This document shows, piece by piece, positions 53,060 to 63,972 of a stretch of DNA of 64,000 nucleotides. The translations under genes were made by a program, and so were the position numbers. Source of the stretch: Muscardinus avellanarius (lineage: Eukaryota; Chordata; Mammalia; Rodentia; Gliridae); assembly GCA_963383645.1 (NCBI GenBank), contig OY726563.1, forward strand, positions 35,308,331 to 35,372,330, in the 5' to 3' direction. The notes beneath the pieces were generated by a model. It saw only the letters and a list, made by a program, of their open reading frames with translations. It did not search any database and had not been told where the DNA came from. How positions within the stretch are numbered: the stretch's first letter is position 1; every line of letters begins with the position of its first letter.

Positions 53060-53122
53060 GAGTGAGATTGACATTGGTATTTTTACATATGTGTACAAAG
53101 TGAATGTTAGTAATTCCTTCAC

Positions 53123-53553
53123 TGGTCCTCCCTTGCCGGAGCCAGCTGGCAAAAGTATGGGTTCCAAAGAGAGGACTGAGGATTAAAGAATTCAAGCATG
53201 GGAGGGCTACTAGTCACTACTAGCACCAAGTTTATTCTCTCATGGCCCTTTTATACAGTTTCTAGCTTTGGGTTGCACAGGAATACAAGAAAGACAAGTC
53301 CAAAGTACATACATCACAGGCAAGACAAACAAGACCCTGGTACAACACAAACCTAATGTTATCTAGCAGACAGAACAATAGCATCGATGGTTCTGAGAGA
53401 GTCTTACTTACTTTGAAACCTCCATGACTCCAAACCTTGTTGACTCTGGGTGAAGGACAGTCAGAAGTACTCTTTTAGTAAAGATAAGGGGAAGACCTTA
53501 ATGGTTCCCCACAATAGCCAAGGACATAGGGAAGTATTTAATGGCTCCTCACA
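53123..53553 (-). mobile_element. LTR, class II-like
   Basis: On the minus strand it starts TGTGAGGAGCCATTAAATAC, with a second similar unit (TGTGGGGAACCATTAAGG) just inside. TATAAAAGGG (about 53246-53255) and AATAAACTTGG (about 53227) lie close together, and it ends GAGGACCA. Flanks do not match cleanly. Confidence 0.6.
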
Positions 53554-53559
53554 CTCCCT

Positions 53560-53903
53560 CTTCTCCTGGCTCCATTGATGTTTCTCTTCAACTATCTGGA
53601 GTCCCTCTGTTGTCCCAATTACTCCCTAGCTTCTGCATATTAGAGAAAACATGTGATCTTTCACATTCTGTAACTGGCTAAGGTCACTTAACATAATGTT
53701 CTCCAGGTTCTTCCATTTTCTTGCAAATGACATAACTTTGTTTCTCTTTATTGCTGAGTAGAATTCCATTGTTTGTATTTCCCATAATTTTGTAATCCAT
53801 TCATCTGTTGATGAATGGATGCCCTGCAACACAGAACCCACAGATACAACTCAGCAGAGAATCAACTTAATGTGTGAGGCATAAGTGAATAATTGGAAAT
53901 CCA

Positions 53904-53949
<46 letters not shown>

Positions 53950-54178
53950 ACTGGGGATGAAACCCAGGAGTATTTTACCTCTGAGCTATGCTCCCTGCCT
54001 TTTTTTTTAAGAGTCTCACTAAGTTGTAGGGGTTGGTTCCATAATTTGGCTATTGTGAATTGTGCTGCTATGAACATGGGTATGCATATGTTACTGTAGT
54101 TCTCTGATTTCAACCCCTTTAGAAAGATACTAAGGAGTGGTAAAGCTGGATCATATGGTGGATCCATTCCCAGTTTTC
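53560..54178 (-). mobile_element. L1 3' part carrying a pasted-in segment
   Basis: Antisense L1 runs 53560-53818 (TTCAACTATCTGGAGTCCCT, TTTATTGCTGAGTAGAATTC) and picks up at 54033 (TTGGTTCCATAATTTGGC) to about 54178. The gap is filled by 53819-54032, which is not L1. Same subfamily as the L1 at 21.5 kb, which reads straight through this point. Confidence 0.82.
53819..54032 (-). repeat. Inverted-repeat arm 1 (inserted copy)
   Basis: Reverse complement of 54400-54621, about 98% identical apart from the dinucleotide run. It contains half of a SINE, its (TG)n tail, and about 85 bp of that SINE's 3' flank. Confidence 0.95.
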
Positions 54179-54301
54179 TCACTGTATTTTCTTATAATTC
54201 TAAATATGCATTTGTTGATTTGTTTACAGGTGTTATATGGACTGAAATATACATTTCTGTATGATGTGAAAGCTCTAATTTCATAAAAATTAATAGATTT
54301 C

Positions 54302-54482
54302 AGGTGGGCCTGGTTGTGCACACCTGTAATTCCAGCACTTGGGAGGTTAAAGCAGGAAGTTGCAGGTTCAAGGCCATCCTCAGCAAATTAGTGAGCGCAC
54401 CCCTACAACTTAGTGAGACTCTTAAAAAAAAAAGGCAGGAGCATAGCTCAGAGGTAAAATACTCCTGGGTTTCATCCCCAGT

Positions 54483-54532
<50 letters not shown>
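54302..54532 (+). mobile_element. Dimeric SINE with (CA)n tail, source of the duplication
   Basis: Complete copy with ATTAATAGATTTC before (about 54289) and ATTAATGGATTTC after (54533), so this is the original site. The (CA)n tail is 54485-54532. Confidence 0.88.
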
Positions 54533-54533
<1 letters not shown>

Positions 54534-54621
54534 TAATGGATTTCCAATTATTCACTTATGCCTCACACATTAAGTTGATTCTCTGCTGAGTTGTATCCGT
54601 GGGTTCTGTGTTGCAGGGCAT
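54400..54621 (+). repeat. Inverted-repeat arm 2 (source)
   Basis: Begins in the SINE linker (CCCCTACAACTTAGTGAGAC) and ends GTTGCAGGGCAT in single-copy flank. 54622-54850 is unrecognised. Confidence 0.95.
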
Positions 54622-54850
54622 AAGGGGTAAGTACTGCATCTTTAAACTACCTACTCATTATTTCTTTCTGCATACTGTAAACACTTGGGTACGTAGTAGT
54701 CGTTGGCTATAAAGGGGGCTACTAAGTTACTAAATGGTTAGGGTGATGAAAAAGTCCACTGTGTCAGTGCAGGCTGCCTAAGGCCAAATGATCATCTGAA
54801 GATATAGATCTAGATTGGAGAAAATATTCCTCGAAGTTCCCCCTCCCCCT

Positions 54851-55032
54851 TTTTGGTATTGGAGATTAAACTCAGGGGCATCCTACCTATGAGCTACATT
54901 CCCACTCCCTGTCCCTTTTTTCATTTTCAAACAGGGTCTCACTAAGTTGCTGAAGCTGGCTTTGAATCTGCCATTCTCCTGTCTCAACCTCTCTAGTACT
55001 AGGGGTACAGGTGTGAGCCACTATACCTGGCT
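54851..55032 (-). mobile_element. Dimeric SINE
   Basis: TTTTGGTATTGGAGATTAAA to GAGCCACTATACCTGGCT. AAGTTCC flanks both sides. Confidence 0.86.
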
Positions 55033-55084
55033 TCAAAGTTCCTTAAAGAAGACAATGTCATGCATTGGCTTTTAGCAGACAGGG

Positions 55085-55260
55085 CTGAGTTTTACTGTTA
55101 GAACTGGGTGGCTCTGCTATTTTCATTTGTGTGACCCTGGAGAAGTTTGTTAATCTCTAAGACTCAGTTTCCTTACCCTTAAAAAGAGTTTAATAATTCT
55201 TATTTTGTGTAATAGCTCTGAAGACCTGAGATGATTCTTACGACATGTTTGACATGGACT
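55085..55260 (+). mobile_element. MIR
   Basis: TGTGTGACCCTGGAGAAGTT, CTAAGACTCAGTTTCCTTAC, AGACCTGAGATGATTC match the MIR core in sense. Confidence 0.78.
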
Positions 55261-55296
55261 TAGTGCCCAACCATATTAACCATTGTAATTTCTGTT

Positions 55297-55508
55297 TTTT
55301 TTTTTTTTGTGGTACTGGGGATGGAACCCAGGGGCATTATACCTCCAAGCTACACCCCCAGTCCTAGTTTTTATTCTTTGTTTTGAAACAGAGTCTCACT
55401 GTGTTGCAAAGGCCCTCACTAGGTAGCTGAGGCTGTCAGTGAACTATGATCCTCCTATCTCAGCCTCCCAAATGCTGGGATTACAAGCATGTGCCACCAT
55501 GCTTGGCT
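55297..55508 (-). mobile_element. Dimeric SINE with exact duplication
   Basis: TGTAATTTCTG lies on both sides (about 55284 and 55509). T-run then TGTGGTACTGGGGATGGAAC. Confidence 0.92.
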
Positions 55509-56118
55509 TGTAATTTCTGGTTTTGATAGGGACTTCTGTGTAGATGTGAAGATTTGGGGACTAGGTGCACAGAAGAGGAGTAAGAAGTGGGGAATGGCAG
55601 CCACTCTGCCATGGTGGAGGTGGGAGGGATGCAAGACTGTTGGCATCCCTAGAGAAGTCCGGGAAGGTGTTGGAACCCACACTAGAACTGTCAAACATCC
55701 ATGCTAGACCAAAAGCAAAGCCCCTGGGGCTCTAGGCTGGTGCCTTGTTAAACAATGAGTCATGACCTTGTGAAAGAGCATGGGAACCCAGAGCAGGAAT
55801 GGGAAAATAGATGGTCCATTGTCTGAGAGCAAACAAACAGGAGAAAGCTTCAGATGGAGGTAGAACTAGTTATCACATGACAATGATTTAATAGGGCCGA
55901 ATAAAAAGCTGGCAAGGACCAAGGTGGGAGCTGATAAAAAGGTACTTGAAGTACAACCAAACTATGGCACACCTGGAGAATCACTGTGTGCTTCTGTGAG
56001 CCTCACTGGTTGGCACTAGGACTCCCTGTTCTAGTCTCTTGGTGGAGCACAGTGACCTTCACTTTGCAGATGTGCTCAGGCTGAATTGGTTCAGATGTGG
56101 TAGACAAAAGCAAAGAGG
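55509..56118. other. No recognised feature
   Basis: Single-copy looking. A 72-codon frame starts in the SINE and has no domain. Confidence 0.45.
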
Positions 56119-56119
56119 A

Positions 56120-56500
56120 GCTGGGCGTGGTTGGGGCACTCCTGTAATCTTAGTACTTGGGAGGCTGAGACCAGAGGATTGTGAGCTGGAGGCCAGCCTC
56201 AGCAACTTAGTGAGACCCTGTTTCGAAATAAAAAATGAATTTCCCATAATTTTGCAATCCAGAGGAGCTACATCCGAATATGTGTAAAAGTATGAATATA
56301 GCATGGTTAACCTGGATACTCATTGTTGGGAGGGGGGAAGGCTAACTGAGGTGGGGGGGAGAGGGCACCAAACACAGCCTAAATGTATACCATTTTCAAT
56401 ATGTTCCACTTATAAATAAAAGTAAAGAAAAAAATAAATAAAAAATGAAAAGGGCTGGGTTGTAGTTCAGAGATACAGTGCCCAATTACTGCCCCTCCCC
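56120..56500 (+). mobile_element. SINE interrupted by a retro-inserted 3' end
   Basis: The SINE left part is 56120-56238 and its right half 56450-56500. The 200-bp insert (56239-56437) ends in an A-rich tail and is flanked by AATAAAAAATGAA on both sides. It resembles an L1 3' end with a G-rich stretch but I cannot match it closely. Confidence 0.75.
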
Positions 56501-56564
56501 AAACATACACAGAAGAAAAAGTGGGTTCTGGAGAATGTGGCCATAAAGCAAGCCTTGGTGACCT

Positions 56565-56735
56565 GTAATATCAGCGCTGATTGAGGAACCCATAGACCAG
56601 CAGCTTAGGCCTCATTTGGGAGCTTATTAGAAATACAGGCTCTCAGGTTCCACCCCAGATCTACTGAATTAAAATCTGCATATTGCAAAAACCCCAGGTA
56701 AGTTGAATGCATTTGAGAGTTTGAGAAGTGTTTAT
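56565..56735 (+). mobile_element. MER5A-type hAT fossil
   Basis: GGGAGCTTATTAGAAATACA, CCACCCCAGATCTACTGAAT and TTGAGAGTTTGAGAAGTG are MER5A blocks in sense. Confidence 0.78.
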
Positions 56736-56819
56736 CTAGGCCTGAGTTAAAATAAGATTGAGTGAAAGAAAGAATTTATTAGAAGAGTTATATATTATAG
56801 TTTTTAAGGGCAAATATAG

Positions 56820-57042
56820 TCAGGTGTGGTGGCACATGCTTGTAATCCCCGCGCTTGGGAGGCTGAGACAGGAGGAGCACACAGGTTCAAAGCTAGCCTC
56901 AGTTACTTAGTGAGGCTCTCAGCAACTTAGTGAGACCCTGTTTCCAAATAAAGTATAAAATAGATATGGGACTATAGAGGTAGAAAGCCTCTGGGTTCCA
57001 CCCCCAGTAAAACCAAAAAAAAAAAAAAAAAAAAAAAAAAAG
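56820..57042 (+). mobile_element. SINE with 29-A tail
   Basis: GTCAGGTGTGGTGGCACATG to CCACCCCCAGTAAAACC, then poly(A) 57014-57042. GCAAATA flanks both sides. Confidence 0.88.
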
Positions 57043-57056
57043 AAAGCAAATACAAA

Positions 57057-57270
57057 GCCAGGTATGGTGGTGCATACCTGCAATCCCAGTATTTGGGAGA
57101 TTGAGACAGGAGGATTACAGGTTCAAGGACAGCCTCAGTAACTCAGCAAGACCCTATTTCAAAACAAAAAATTAAAAAAGGGCTGGGGGTGTAGCTTGGA
57201 AGTAGAATGCCCCTGGGTTAGATCTCCAATAATACACACATGTGCATGTACACACACACAAACACATATA
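57057..57270 (+). mobile_element. SINE with CA-rich tail
   Basis: AGCCAGGTATGGTGGTGCAT to TTAGATCTCCAATAATACAC, then CA-rich 57234-57265. Confidence 0.87.
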
Positions 57271-57315
57271 TACAATTGTGCCCCACTATTTTTTACCCTA
57301 ATATTTTATTTTTAT

Positions 57316-57525
57316 TTTTATTTTTTTGCAGGTCTGGGGGTGAAACCCAGGGGCATTCTACCTCCAAGCTACACCTCCTGCCATATTTTGTATTCTTTAT
57401 TTTGAAACAGGATCTCACTAATTTGCGGAGGGCCTCAGTAAGTAGCTGAGACTGTCTGCAAACTGCGATCTTCCGGTCTCAGTCTCCCGAATGCTGGGAT
57501 TGCAAGCATCTGCCAACACGCCCAG
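57316..57525 (-). mobile_element. Dimeric SINE with duplication
   Basis: CCTAATATTTTA occurs at about 57298 and 57534. The body starts GCAGGTCTGGGGGTGAAACC. Confidence 0.9.
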
Positions 57526-57606
57526 CTTTTTATCCTAATATTTTAAACAATTATGTTCCAGACACACTGCATTTATTACTTGGTCAGGTAAAGAATCCTT
57601 TGGTTT

Positions 57607-57800
57607 GGGCTGAGTGTGGCAGAGCACACACTTGTAATCTCTGTACTTGGGAGGCTGTGACAGGATGATCTCAGGTACGAGGGCAGCCTCAGAAAAGTAA
57701 TGAGACTCTGTAAACAAAAAATAAAAAGGCCTGAGGATGTAGCTTGGAGGTAGAACATCCCTGGGTTCAACCCGCAGCACTAAAACAAAAAAATAAAGTA
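57607..57800 (+). mobile_element. Dimeric SINE
   Basis: GGCTGAGTGTGGCAGAGCAC to CAACCCGCAGCAC plus an A tail. Confidence 0.86.
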
Positions 57801-58224
57801 AATAAAATTAAGAAAAAAATTTCTGTGGTTTGGGATTATTTTTAATACTCAAATAATCAAGGTATTTTCTTTAGATGAGCTAGAAATCCCCCTCCAATTT
57901 TTCCATAGGGCAAAAGGCTTATCAATATTAACATGTACTATCTGTTATTCTTTTCTTTGTCTCCAATGAGAATCATGCTTAATTATCAAACTGTTGAATA
58001 AGAAGAAAAAGAATGCTTATTAAATGTTAACTGAGATAATTAAATCTACTCAATTGAAGAATTTCGCTCAATTGGGATCACCTCAAACAATATGACTTAC
58101 CATTAAAGAGTTTTCTTTTCATCTTGGTAATTCCAGGGGAAAGTGCCAGGGTACAAAGTCATTTTGTTCCATTTGTCACTTTTGAATACAAAGAACACCC
58201 TTTATCTTCCAAGCAAGAGGACCA
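57801..58224. other. No recognised feature
   Basis: AT-rich single-copy looking sequence. Confidence 0.45.
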
Positions 58225-58385
58225 GCCTTCTCAAAGTGTGGTCCCCTGATCAGCAGCATTAACCTCATCTGGGAATCTGTTAGGAATGAAAATTCTTGGG
58301 CCCCATCTAAGACTCACAGAAATTGAACCTCCAGGGGTGGGGTCCTGTGATCCATATGCTCAACTGTCCTTCCAGGTGCCTGTCA
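58225..58385 (+). mobile_element. MER5A-type hAT fossil
   Basis: CTCAAAGTGTGGTCCCCTGA, GGGAATCTGTTAGGAATGA and TTGGGCCCCATCTAAGAC follow the MER5A order. Confidence 0.8.
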
Positions 58386-58439
58386 TCCACTTGAAAGCTA
58401 AAGAACCATTGTTCTTAGCCTTGTCTTCCAGGAGGTAAG

Positions 58440-58560
58440 AGGTCAGAGGCTTAAATGAAAACAATGTGGAAGTTGATCCAGAAGCTGTGAGTTCCAGACC
58501 TATTTGTGATACTTTGTTGCATGACCTTGTACAAGACACTACAACTACTCTAGTCTCCAA
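58440..58560 (+). mobile_element. MIR
   Basis: GCTGTGAGTTCCAGACC, TTGCATGACCTTGTACAAGA and CTAGTCTCCAATTTCC fit the MIR 5' half. Confidence 0.68.
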
Positions 58561-58587
58561 TTTCCTGCTGTTTTCTTTTTTATTATT

Positions 58588-58770
58588 TTCTTTTGGTGTG
58601 CTTTGGGGATTGAACCCCTACCTCTGAGCTACACCCTATTTTTTTTGAAACAGGGTCTTGTTAGGTTGTAGAGAGCCTCAATCCTTGTTGAGGCTGTCCT
58701 CAAATCTGCCACCCTTCTGTCTCAGCCTCCCAAGTACTGGGATTACAGCATGTGCCACCAAGCCCAGCTC
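58588..58770 (-). mobile_element. Dimeric SINE
   Basis: GGTGTGCTTTGGGGATTGAA to GTGCCACCAAGCCCAGCT. CAATTTCCTG and CAATTTCTTG flank it. 58771-58971 is unrecognised. Confidence 0.88.
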
Positions 58771-58971
58771 AATTTCTTGATTTTTTTTAAATAAAAGAGT
58801 TGGATTCCATGATATTAAAATTCCTTCAGTACCTAGTAGGTCAGGTGTGGCAATTGGAACACAACAGTTTTTCACTCAGGCATTTCCTGCTGGAATACCA
58901 AGATTATAAAATCAAATCTTAGAAGATCTTTAATATTAAGGTACACATTTTGAGGTGATATCAATTGAACA

Positions 58972-59127
58972 AATTTTTTTGAGGTTGAACCCAGAGGCAT
59001 TTTACCACTGAGTTTCAGTCTAGCCATATTTAATTATTTTATTTTTGAAATAGGGTCTCACTAAATTGTTGAGGCTTGCTTTGAATCGGTGATCCTCCTA
59101 TCTTAGCCTCCCAAATACCACATCTGG
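58972..59127 (-). mobile_element. SINE, shortened at both ends
   Basis: TGAGGTTGAACCCAGAGGCA to ACCACATCTGGCT. Part of the GGGATTACAGG region is lost. Confidence 0.82.
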
Positions 59128-59457
59128 CTAATAAATGTTTTTTTGGTAGCTTTAATGATCTCCATTGATATATTAGATGTAGTTATCAGATAATCATTTA
59201 TGGTTCTACATGGCTACAAGCAAATAAGATGTTTGCTTCTTAATCAAGAGTTGTAGATTCTATTTTAAGAAAATTTGCTTTCCTTTATCAAACTTTTCAG
59301 CTTTCACTTTGAAATTACACTAAATATGTCCTTGCATGGTTAAAATAGTTATCACAAAGGCAATTAATTCAGCCCATTTTATTTTTTAGCACACTGGGTT
59401 GTGGGATTTTCTTGCACACGAGTTATGAGAAGCAACCAATTATAAGGTGACATCAGA
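59128..59457. other. No recognised feature
   Basis: AT-rich single-copy looking sequence. Confidence 0.45.
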
Positions 59458-59570
59458 GTTGGGCATGGTATCCCATGCCTGTAATCCCAGTACTTAATAA
59501 AAATAGGGCTGGAAGTGTAGCTCAGAAGTAGATGGTACCTGGGTTCAATCCCCAGTACCACATAAAACAA
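59458..59570 (+). mobile_element. SINE with large internal deletion, duplication intact
   Basis: AAGGTGACATCAG (59444) and AAGGTGATATCAG (59571) bracket it. GTAATCCCAGTACTTAATAA jumps from the left box to the linker, so most of the left part is missing. Confidence 0.88.
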
Positions 59571-59659
59571 AAGGTGATATCAGGTGTCAGCAACCTGACC
59601 ACAGTACCAGGGGAAAAGATTGCTGACCTCCAAGAATGTGAAAAAAAAATAAGTAGGCC

Positions 59660-60047
59660 CAAGTGCCAATAGGATGGGGCTATTTGATCTTGAATGTCTC
59701 CCAGTTAAGGGCATGGTCACCGGACTGGTGCTATTGGGAAGTGGCAGGACCTTTAAGAGGAGGGGCTTAGTGGGAGAAAATTCACTGGGGATGTGCTCTT
59801 GAAGGGGATATTGGGACCCTAAGTCCCTCCCTCTCTCTCTTTCTCTGTTTTCCAGTTGCTATGAAGTCAACAAGCCTCCTTTGCTTGGCACTCTTGCCAT
59901 GATGTCCTCTGCCACTACACACTCAAAGCAATAGGATCAAGTGACCATGGACTGAAACTTCTAAAACTGTAAGCCACAATAAACCTTGCTCTTTTGAAAT
60001 TATCTCAGGCATTTTGTCACAGTAGTGGAAATTTGACTAATACAGCC
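59660..60047 (+). mobile_element. MaLR-type LTR
   Basis: ACTTCTAAAACTGTAAGCCA, AATAAACCTTGCTC, GTCACAGTAGTGGAAATTTG and ACTAATACA at the 3' end are the standard MaLR LTR finish. The 5' part has GGCCCAAGTGCCAATAGG. Confidence 0.78.
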
Positions 60048-60198
60048 CTTTCGTAAAATACTCATTGTATTGCACTGTGTGATCACTGAGGTTGCTAATG
60101 GTAGTGTTTAGTCATTAGATGATTAAATTCTGGTCGGTATCCTTTTAGAAAAATAGAGAAGATTATTGTGTGGTTTAAAAATATATCCATGGCATATA

Positions 60199-60380
60199 AC
60201 TGGGTGCGGTGGCACATGCTTGTAATCCCAGCACTTGGGAGGTTGAGACAGGAGGATCGCAGGGTTGTGGCCAGCCTCAGCTACTTAGTGACGCGCTCCG
60301 CAAGTTTGTGAGACCATATTTCAAAAATAAGGAAAAATAGGGCTGGGGTGTATCTTAGAGGTAGAATGTCCCTGGGTTCC
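60199..60380 (+). mobile_element. Dimeric SINE
   Basis: ACTGGGTGCGGTGGCACATG to CCTGGGTTCCC. The last ~10 bp are lost. Confidence 0.86.
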
Positions 60381-60417
60381 CTTTGTTTAAGCCCTCAACT
60401 TCTTTCCTTTCTTCCTT

Positions 60418-60622
60418 TTTTAGGGGGGCATTGGCGATTGAACTTCAGGGGTGTTCTACCTCCAAGCCACACCCCCCAGGCCTTTTTATTTTTTGTTTTG
60501 AAATAGGTTCTCACTAGGTTACTGACAGTCTCACTAAATAGCTGAGGCTGGCCTGGAACCTGCAATCCTCCTGTCTCAGCCTCCCAAGTGCTAGGATTCT
60601 GGTCATGTGCCACTACCCTGGC
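60418..60622 (-). mobile_element. Dimeric SINE
   Basis: GGGGGGCATTGGCGATTGAA to GTGCCACTACCCTGGCT. Confidence 0.86.
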
Positions 60623-61027
60623 TCTTACCTCTTTTTACCTGCATCATGATCACTTGTCACATGTAAACTCTGGTGCCTGGGATCAGGTCTCTGGAAAACA
60701 CATTGTGAGATTGGTAAGTAAGAGGCTTGTGGGGTGTGATTTGCAGGAGGAGTGAGAGAGCAAGACTGGGCAGAGGGAGAGGTGAACTGTATGCATTTGC
60801 CTGAATTGATCCTGTGTTGTATTCCGAAGAGCTGAGATGACTTTCAGAACCATCCCAACCTTAGGTGAAGGCGACTGGGTTTTCCTGTTATTTTCATTGA
60901 ATGATCTTCAAATGAAGGATGCTCTAGGAAGTGTATGTGAGGGCAATTTTGGAGAGTGGTTCAGCTGAGAGCTGTTGTCCTTCAAGATCACTGATAAGCT
61001 GAGCAGAATGGCATACACCTGAATGCC
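60623..61027. other. No recognised feature
   Basis: GTGTGTGAGGG-type single-copy sequence. 60995-61026 may be a stub of a SINE left end. Confidence 0.45.
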
Positions 61028-61160
61028 ATTTTTTATTTTCAGAATCTTGCTAAGTTACTGAGGGTCTTGTTAAGTGGCTAAGGCTGGCCATGAACTTGCA
61101 ATCCTCCTGTCTTAGCCTCCCTAGTACTGGGAGTGCAGGTGTGTACCACCATAGCCAACT
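61028..61160 (-). mobile_element. SINE left part
   Basis: TTTTTATTTTCAGAATCTTG to GTGTACCACCATAGCCAACT. Confidence 0.8.
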
Positions 61161-61360
61161 CTCAGTAGTGAATTGTTGATGCCCTAATCTCTGTTTTCTT
61201 TGAAATGGATTTGATTTCATCTTAATCAATGACACCTTTTTTATTTTTACAAATTTTTATTTTTCTCTTGTACTGGCTGTCATTTTCTCTCTTTCCATTG
61301 AAAAGATTGACATAAAACATGTGAGCAACATTTTTTGTCTTAAAAGTATTCTCCATTTTA

Positions 61361-61552
61361 GGCTGGGCATGGTGGCACATGTCTGGAGTCTTGGTACTTG
61401 GGAGGCTGACACAGGGGGATTGCGGGTTCAAGGCCAGCCTCAGTAACTTAGTGAGACCTGTTTCAAAATAAAAAAAACTAAACAGGGTTGTGTGTGTGTG
61501 GGGGTGTAGCTCGGAGGTAAAAGGCTCCTGAGTTCAATTCTCAGCCCCTAAA
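61361..61552 (+). mobile_element. Dimeric SINE
   Basis: GGCTGGGCATGGTGGCACAT to TTCAATTCTCAGCCCC, with (TG)n inserted near 61489-61500. Confidence 0.87.
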
Positions 61553-62741
61553 AAAAGTGAGATTATGTATATCCTTTGCTCAATACCTTCTAATGACTTT
61601 CCATCTCTCTCAGAAAAGAAATATTCCAAGATTTTTCTTTGATCTACAAGACCCTAAATGGCAGATTCCTAGTTAACTACCCTGTTTCCCCCTACAACAC
61701 TGCACCTTCATTCTCATGGTCCCACTGTACCAGCTTCTTGCTGTCCCTTGAGCATCCTCTGAAGCAAGCTTCCATCTCAGGACTGGTGTGTTTGCTCCTC
61801 TTTCTATCAGGGAATCAAGTCGACGTAGGTGTCATAGGTGTCATTGTGTTTAATTAAAATAGGCATTTGAAGATTGCTCACTGAAAGAATTTTATTTACA
61901 TGTATATTCTGATTATCTTGAACTAGCAAGCAAAGCCATGAAGTTATTAATTATCTTCATACAACTTCTTATGCAAACAGATGTTCTCCGTATAGAAGTC
62001 AAAATAGAGAAGCAGATTAAACGTAGAAATTGCTGCTAAGGCTACATCTTTCTCCGATTGAACTCAACAGTGGTGATTTGGTTTTAGCAAAGGAACCTAA
62101 TCCATCATATTGAATTAATGCTGATCATTTGAACTTTATTGGCTTAGTAGTTGTGTTTGCATTTAATTTATATATTAGCTTTAGTTTTATAGTTGCATAA
62201 AAGTGATAATTATAGGAAGTTTACTTTTCTTTTTATATTGTGAGTATTTAAATAATATTATAATAGAAATAATGAGACAATATTGGACTCTGCAAGCATG
62301 AGTCAAATTGGAAGAACACATTTTAGGTGATTACATGATGAGTTTTATAATAACACTCATAAGATAGAAAATAAGGAAAAAACATGAGGCTTAAATATTT
62401 CAGGTCAAAGTTAGAAAATGAGCAAAGTCTTGGTCATACATTTATCCAATAGTAAAGAGAACTACAGAAAAAGAAATTGGAAAAATTGAAATTATGTTTC
62501 TTGGCTAAGAAATTATTAAACATTTAGAGCCAGGAAAGGAGCTTATATTAATTTTCCAGACATTTTCTATCCTCCATTCCATAAAACAATCCCCAAATAG
62601 AAAAAAGGGGGTGAAGATGAAATAAAATAGCATTGAAAACATTGAGACAATTTTTTCCTATAATAAAGCTAAACGTATGCATGATTTTTGGCTTTGTAGA
62701 AAATGATTCTCATAAAGAGTCATTTGAAAAATTAATTCCAA
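61553..62741. other. Longest repeat-poor stretch, no feature recognised
   Basis: About 1.2 kb without a SINE, AT-rich after 61850. I see no exon, RNA gene or conserved motif, but cannot measure conservation. Confidence 0.45.
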
Positions 62742-62940
62742 GGCCAGGCCTGGTGGTGCATGTTTGTAATCTCAGTAGTGGGAGACTGAGACCAATGGAT
62801 TTCAGGTTTGAGGCCAGCCTAAGCAACTTAGGCCCTAACCCTCAGCAATGTAGTGAGAACCTGTTCCAAAATAAAAAGGTTTGGGGCTGTGTCTTGGAGG
62901 TAAAATGCCCCTGGGTTCAATCCTCAGTACCAAAAGAAAA
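62742..62940 (+). mobile_element. Dimeric SINE
   Basis: GGCCAGGCCTGGTGGTGCAT to TTCAATCCTCAGTACC, with tail AAAAGAAAAAGAAGAAAATA. Confidence 0.86.
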
Positions 62941-62999
62941 AGAAGAAAATAGGTTTATTTTTCTTTGTTTGTTCTTAGCTTATTATTATTTTTAAAGGG

Positions 63000-63155
63000 T
63001 TTCTTTTTCTTTTTGGCACTGGGGATTGAACCCAGAGCGCCACACCTGCAAAGCAGGCACTTTGCCACTGAGCTATAGCCTGGCAAAAAAGAAGAAAATA
63101 AAAAGGGTTGGGGGTATATCTTGGAGGTAAAATGCCCTGGGTTCAATCCCAGTAT
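63000..63155. mobile_element. tRNA-like ID element (minus) next to a SINE right half (plus)
   Basis: 63015-63085 reversed reads GGCTATAGCTCAGTGGCAAA with an intact-looking A box, a CTTTGCA anticodon-type loop (TGC, as in tRNA-Ala) and GGTTCAATCC as B box, then an A-rich tail. It keeps more tRNA character than any other copy here. 63104-63155 is a separate plus-strand right half. AAGAAGAAAATA at 62945 and 63089 brackets the first. Confidence 0.7.
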
Positions 63156-63529
63156 CAAAAAAAAAAAAAAAACAAACCAACAAGAAGAAGGATAGAAAAA
63201 ATTAAAAAAGGGGAAGAGAAAATAAAAGCAAAAGAAAGTTAGTGCCATGAGCCTCTACTGACTGCATGACAAAACAAAAACACAAGGCATCTCTAAACTT
63301 AGCCTCTATTTGAAAGGAAGGCTTGGGAGGAGTTTTGGAAAACTTTTAAAGTTTCCTTATAATTTGACTCCCCCTAAACCTCTGACAGGATGAATAAGCT
63401 TTCAAAAATAAAGTTAAATGAACAGATATTTAAGTTGACGGTTTGACTTATTGAGAAAAAAAGAAATGACAATAGGCCGCATTCTAAGTTTCCCAGCCCC
63501 TTGATGTCTCCGCATTTTTTCCCAGTTAT
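63156..63529. other. No recognised feature
   Basis: A-rich, then single-copy looking sequence. Confidence 0.45.
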
Positions 63530-63970
63530 TCACTCAAATATAAATCTGGATAATGCTGCAAAGGGATTTTGCTGATGCAATTGAGTTCCCAAATCAGTTG
63601 ACTTTAGGATTATCCAGGTAGCCTTGACCTAATCCTGTGAGCCCTGTAGAAGCAGTTTTCTCTCTCCCATGATTGCAGAAGAGAATGTAAGAAAGACCCT
63701 GAAGAAAGCAAACATCCATGTGTATTGCCTTTGGGTAGCTTCCAGAAGCTGAGAGCAGACCTTGCCCAATAGTTAGCAGGAAAATGGGGCCCTCAGGCTG
63801 ACAATCAGAAGAAACTGAATTCTACCAACTATCAATGAGCCTAGAAGAGGACTCTAAGCTTTAAGAACCAGAGCCTTTGCTGACATTTTGATATCATTCC
63901 AATAAGATGCTGAAAAGAGGCTCCAGTCTACAACCTATGGAGCTGTAATATAATAAATTTGTGTTGTAAA
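63530..63970 (+). mobile_element. MLT1-type LTR
   Basis: GGATTATCCAGGTAGCCTTG near the 5' half and GCTGTAATATAATAAATTTG then TGTTGTAAAA at the end follow MLT1 LTR order. Confidence 0.72.
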
Positions 63971-63972
63971 AG

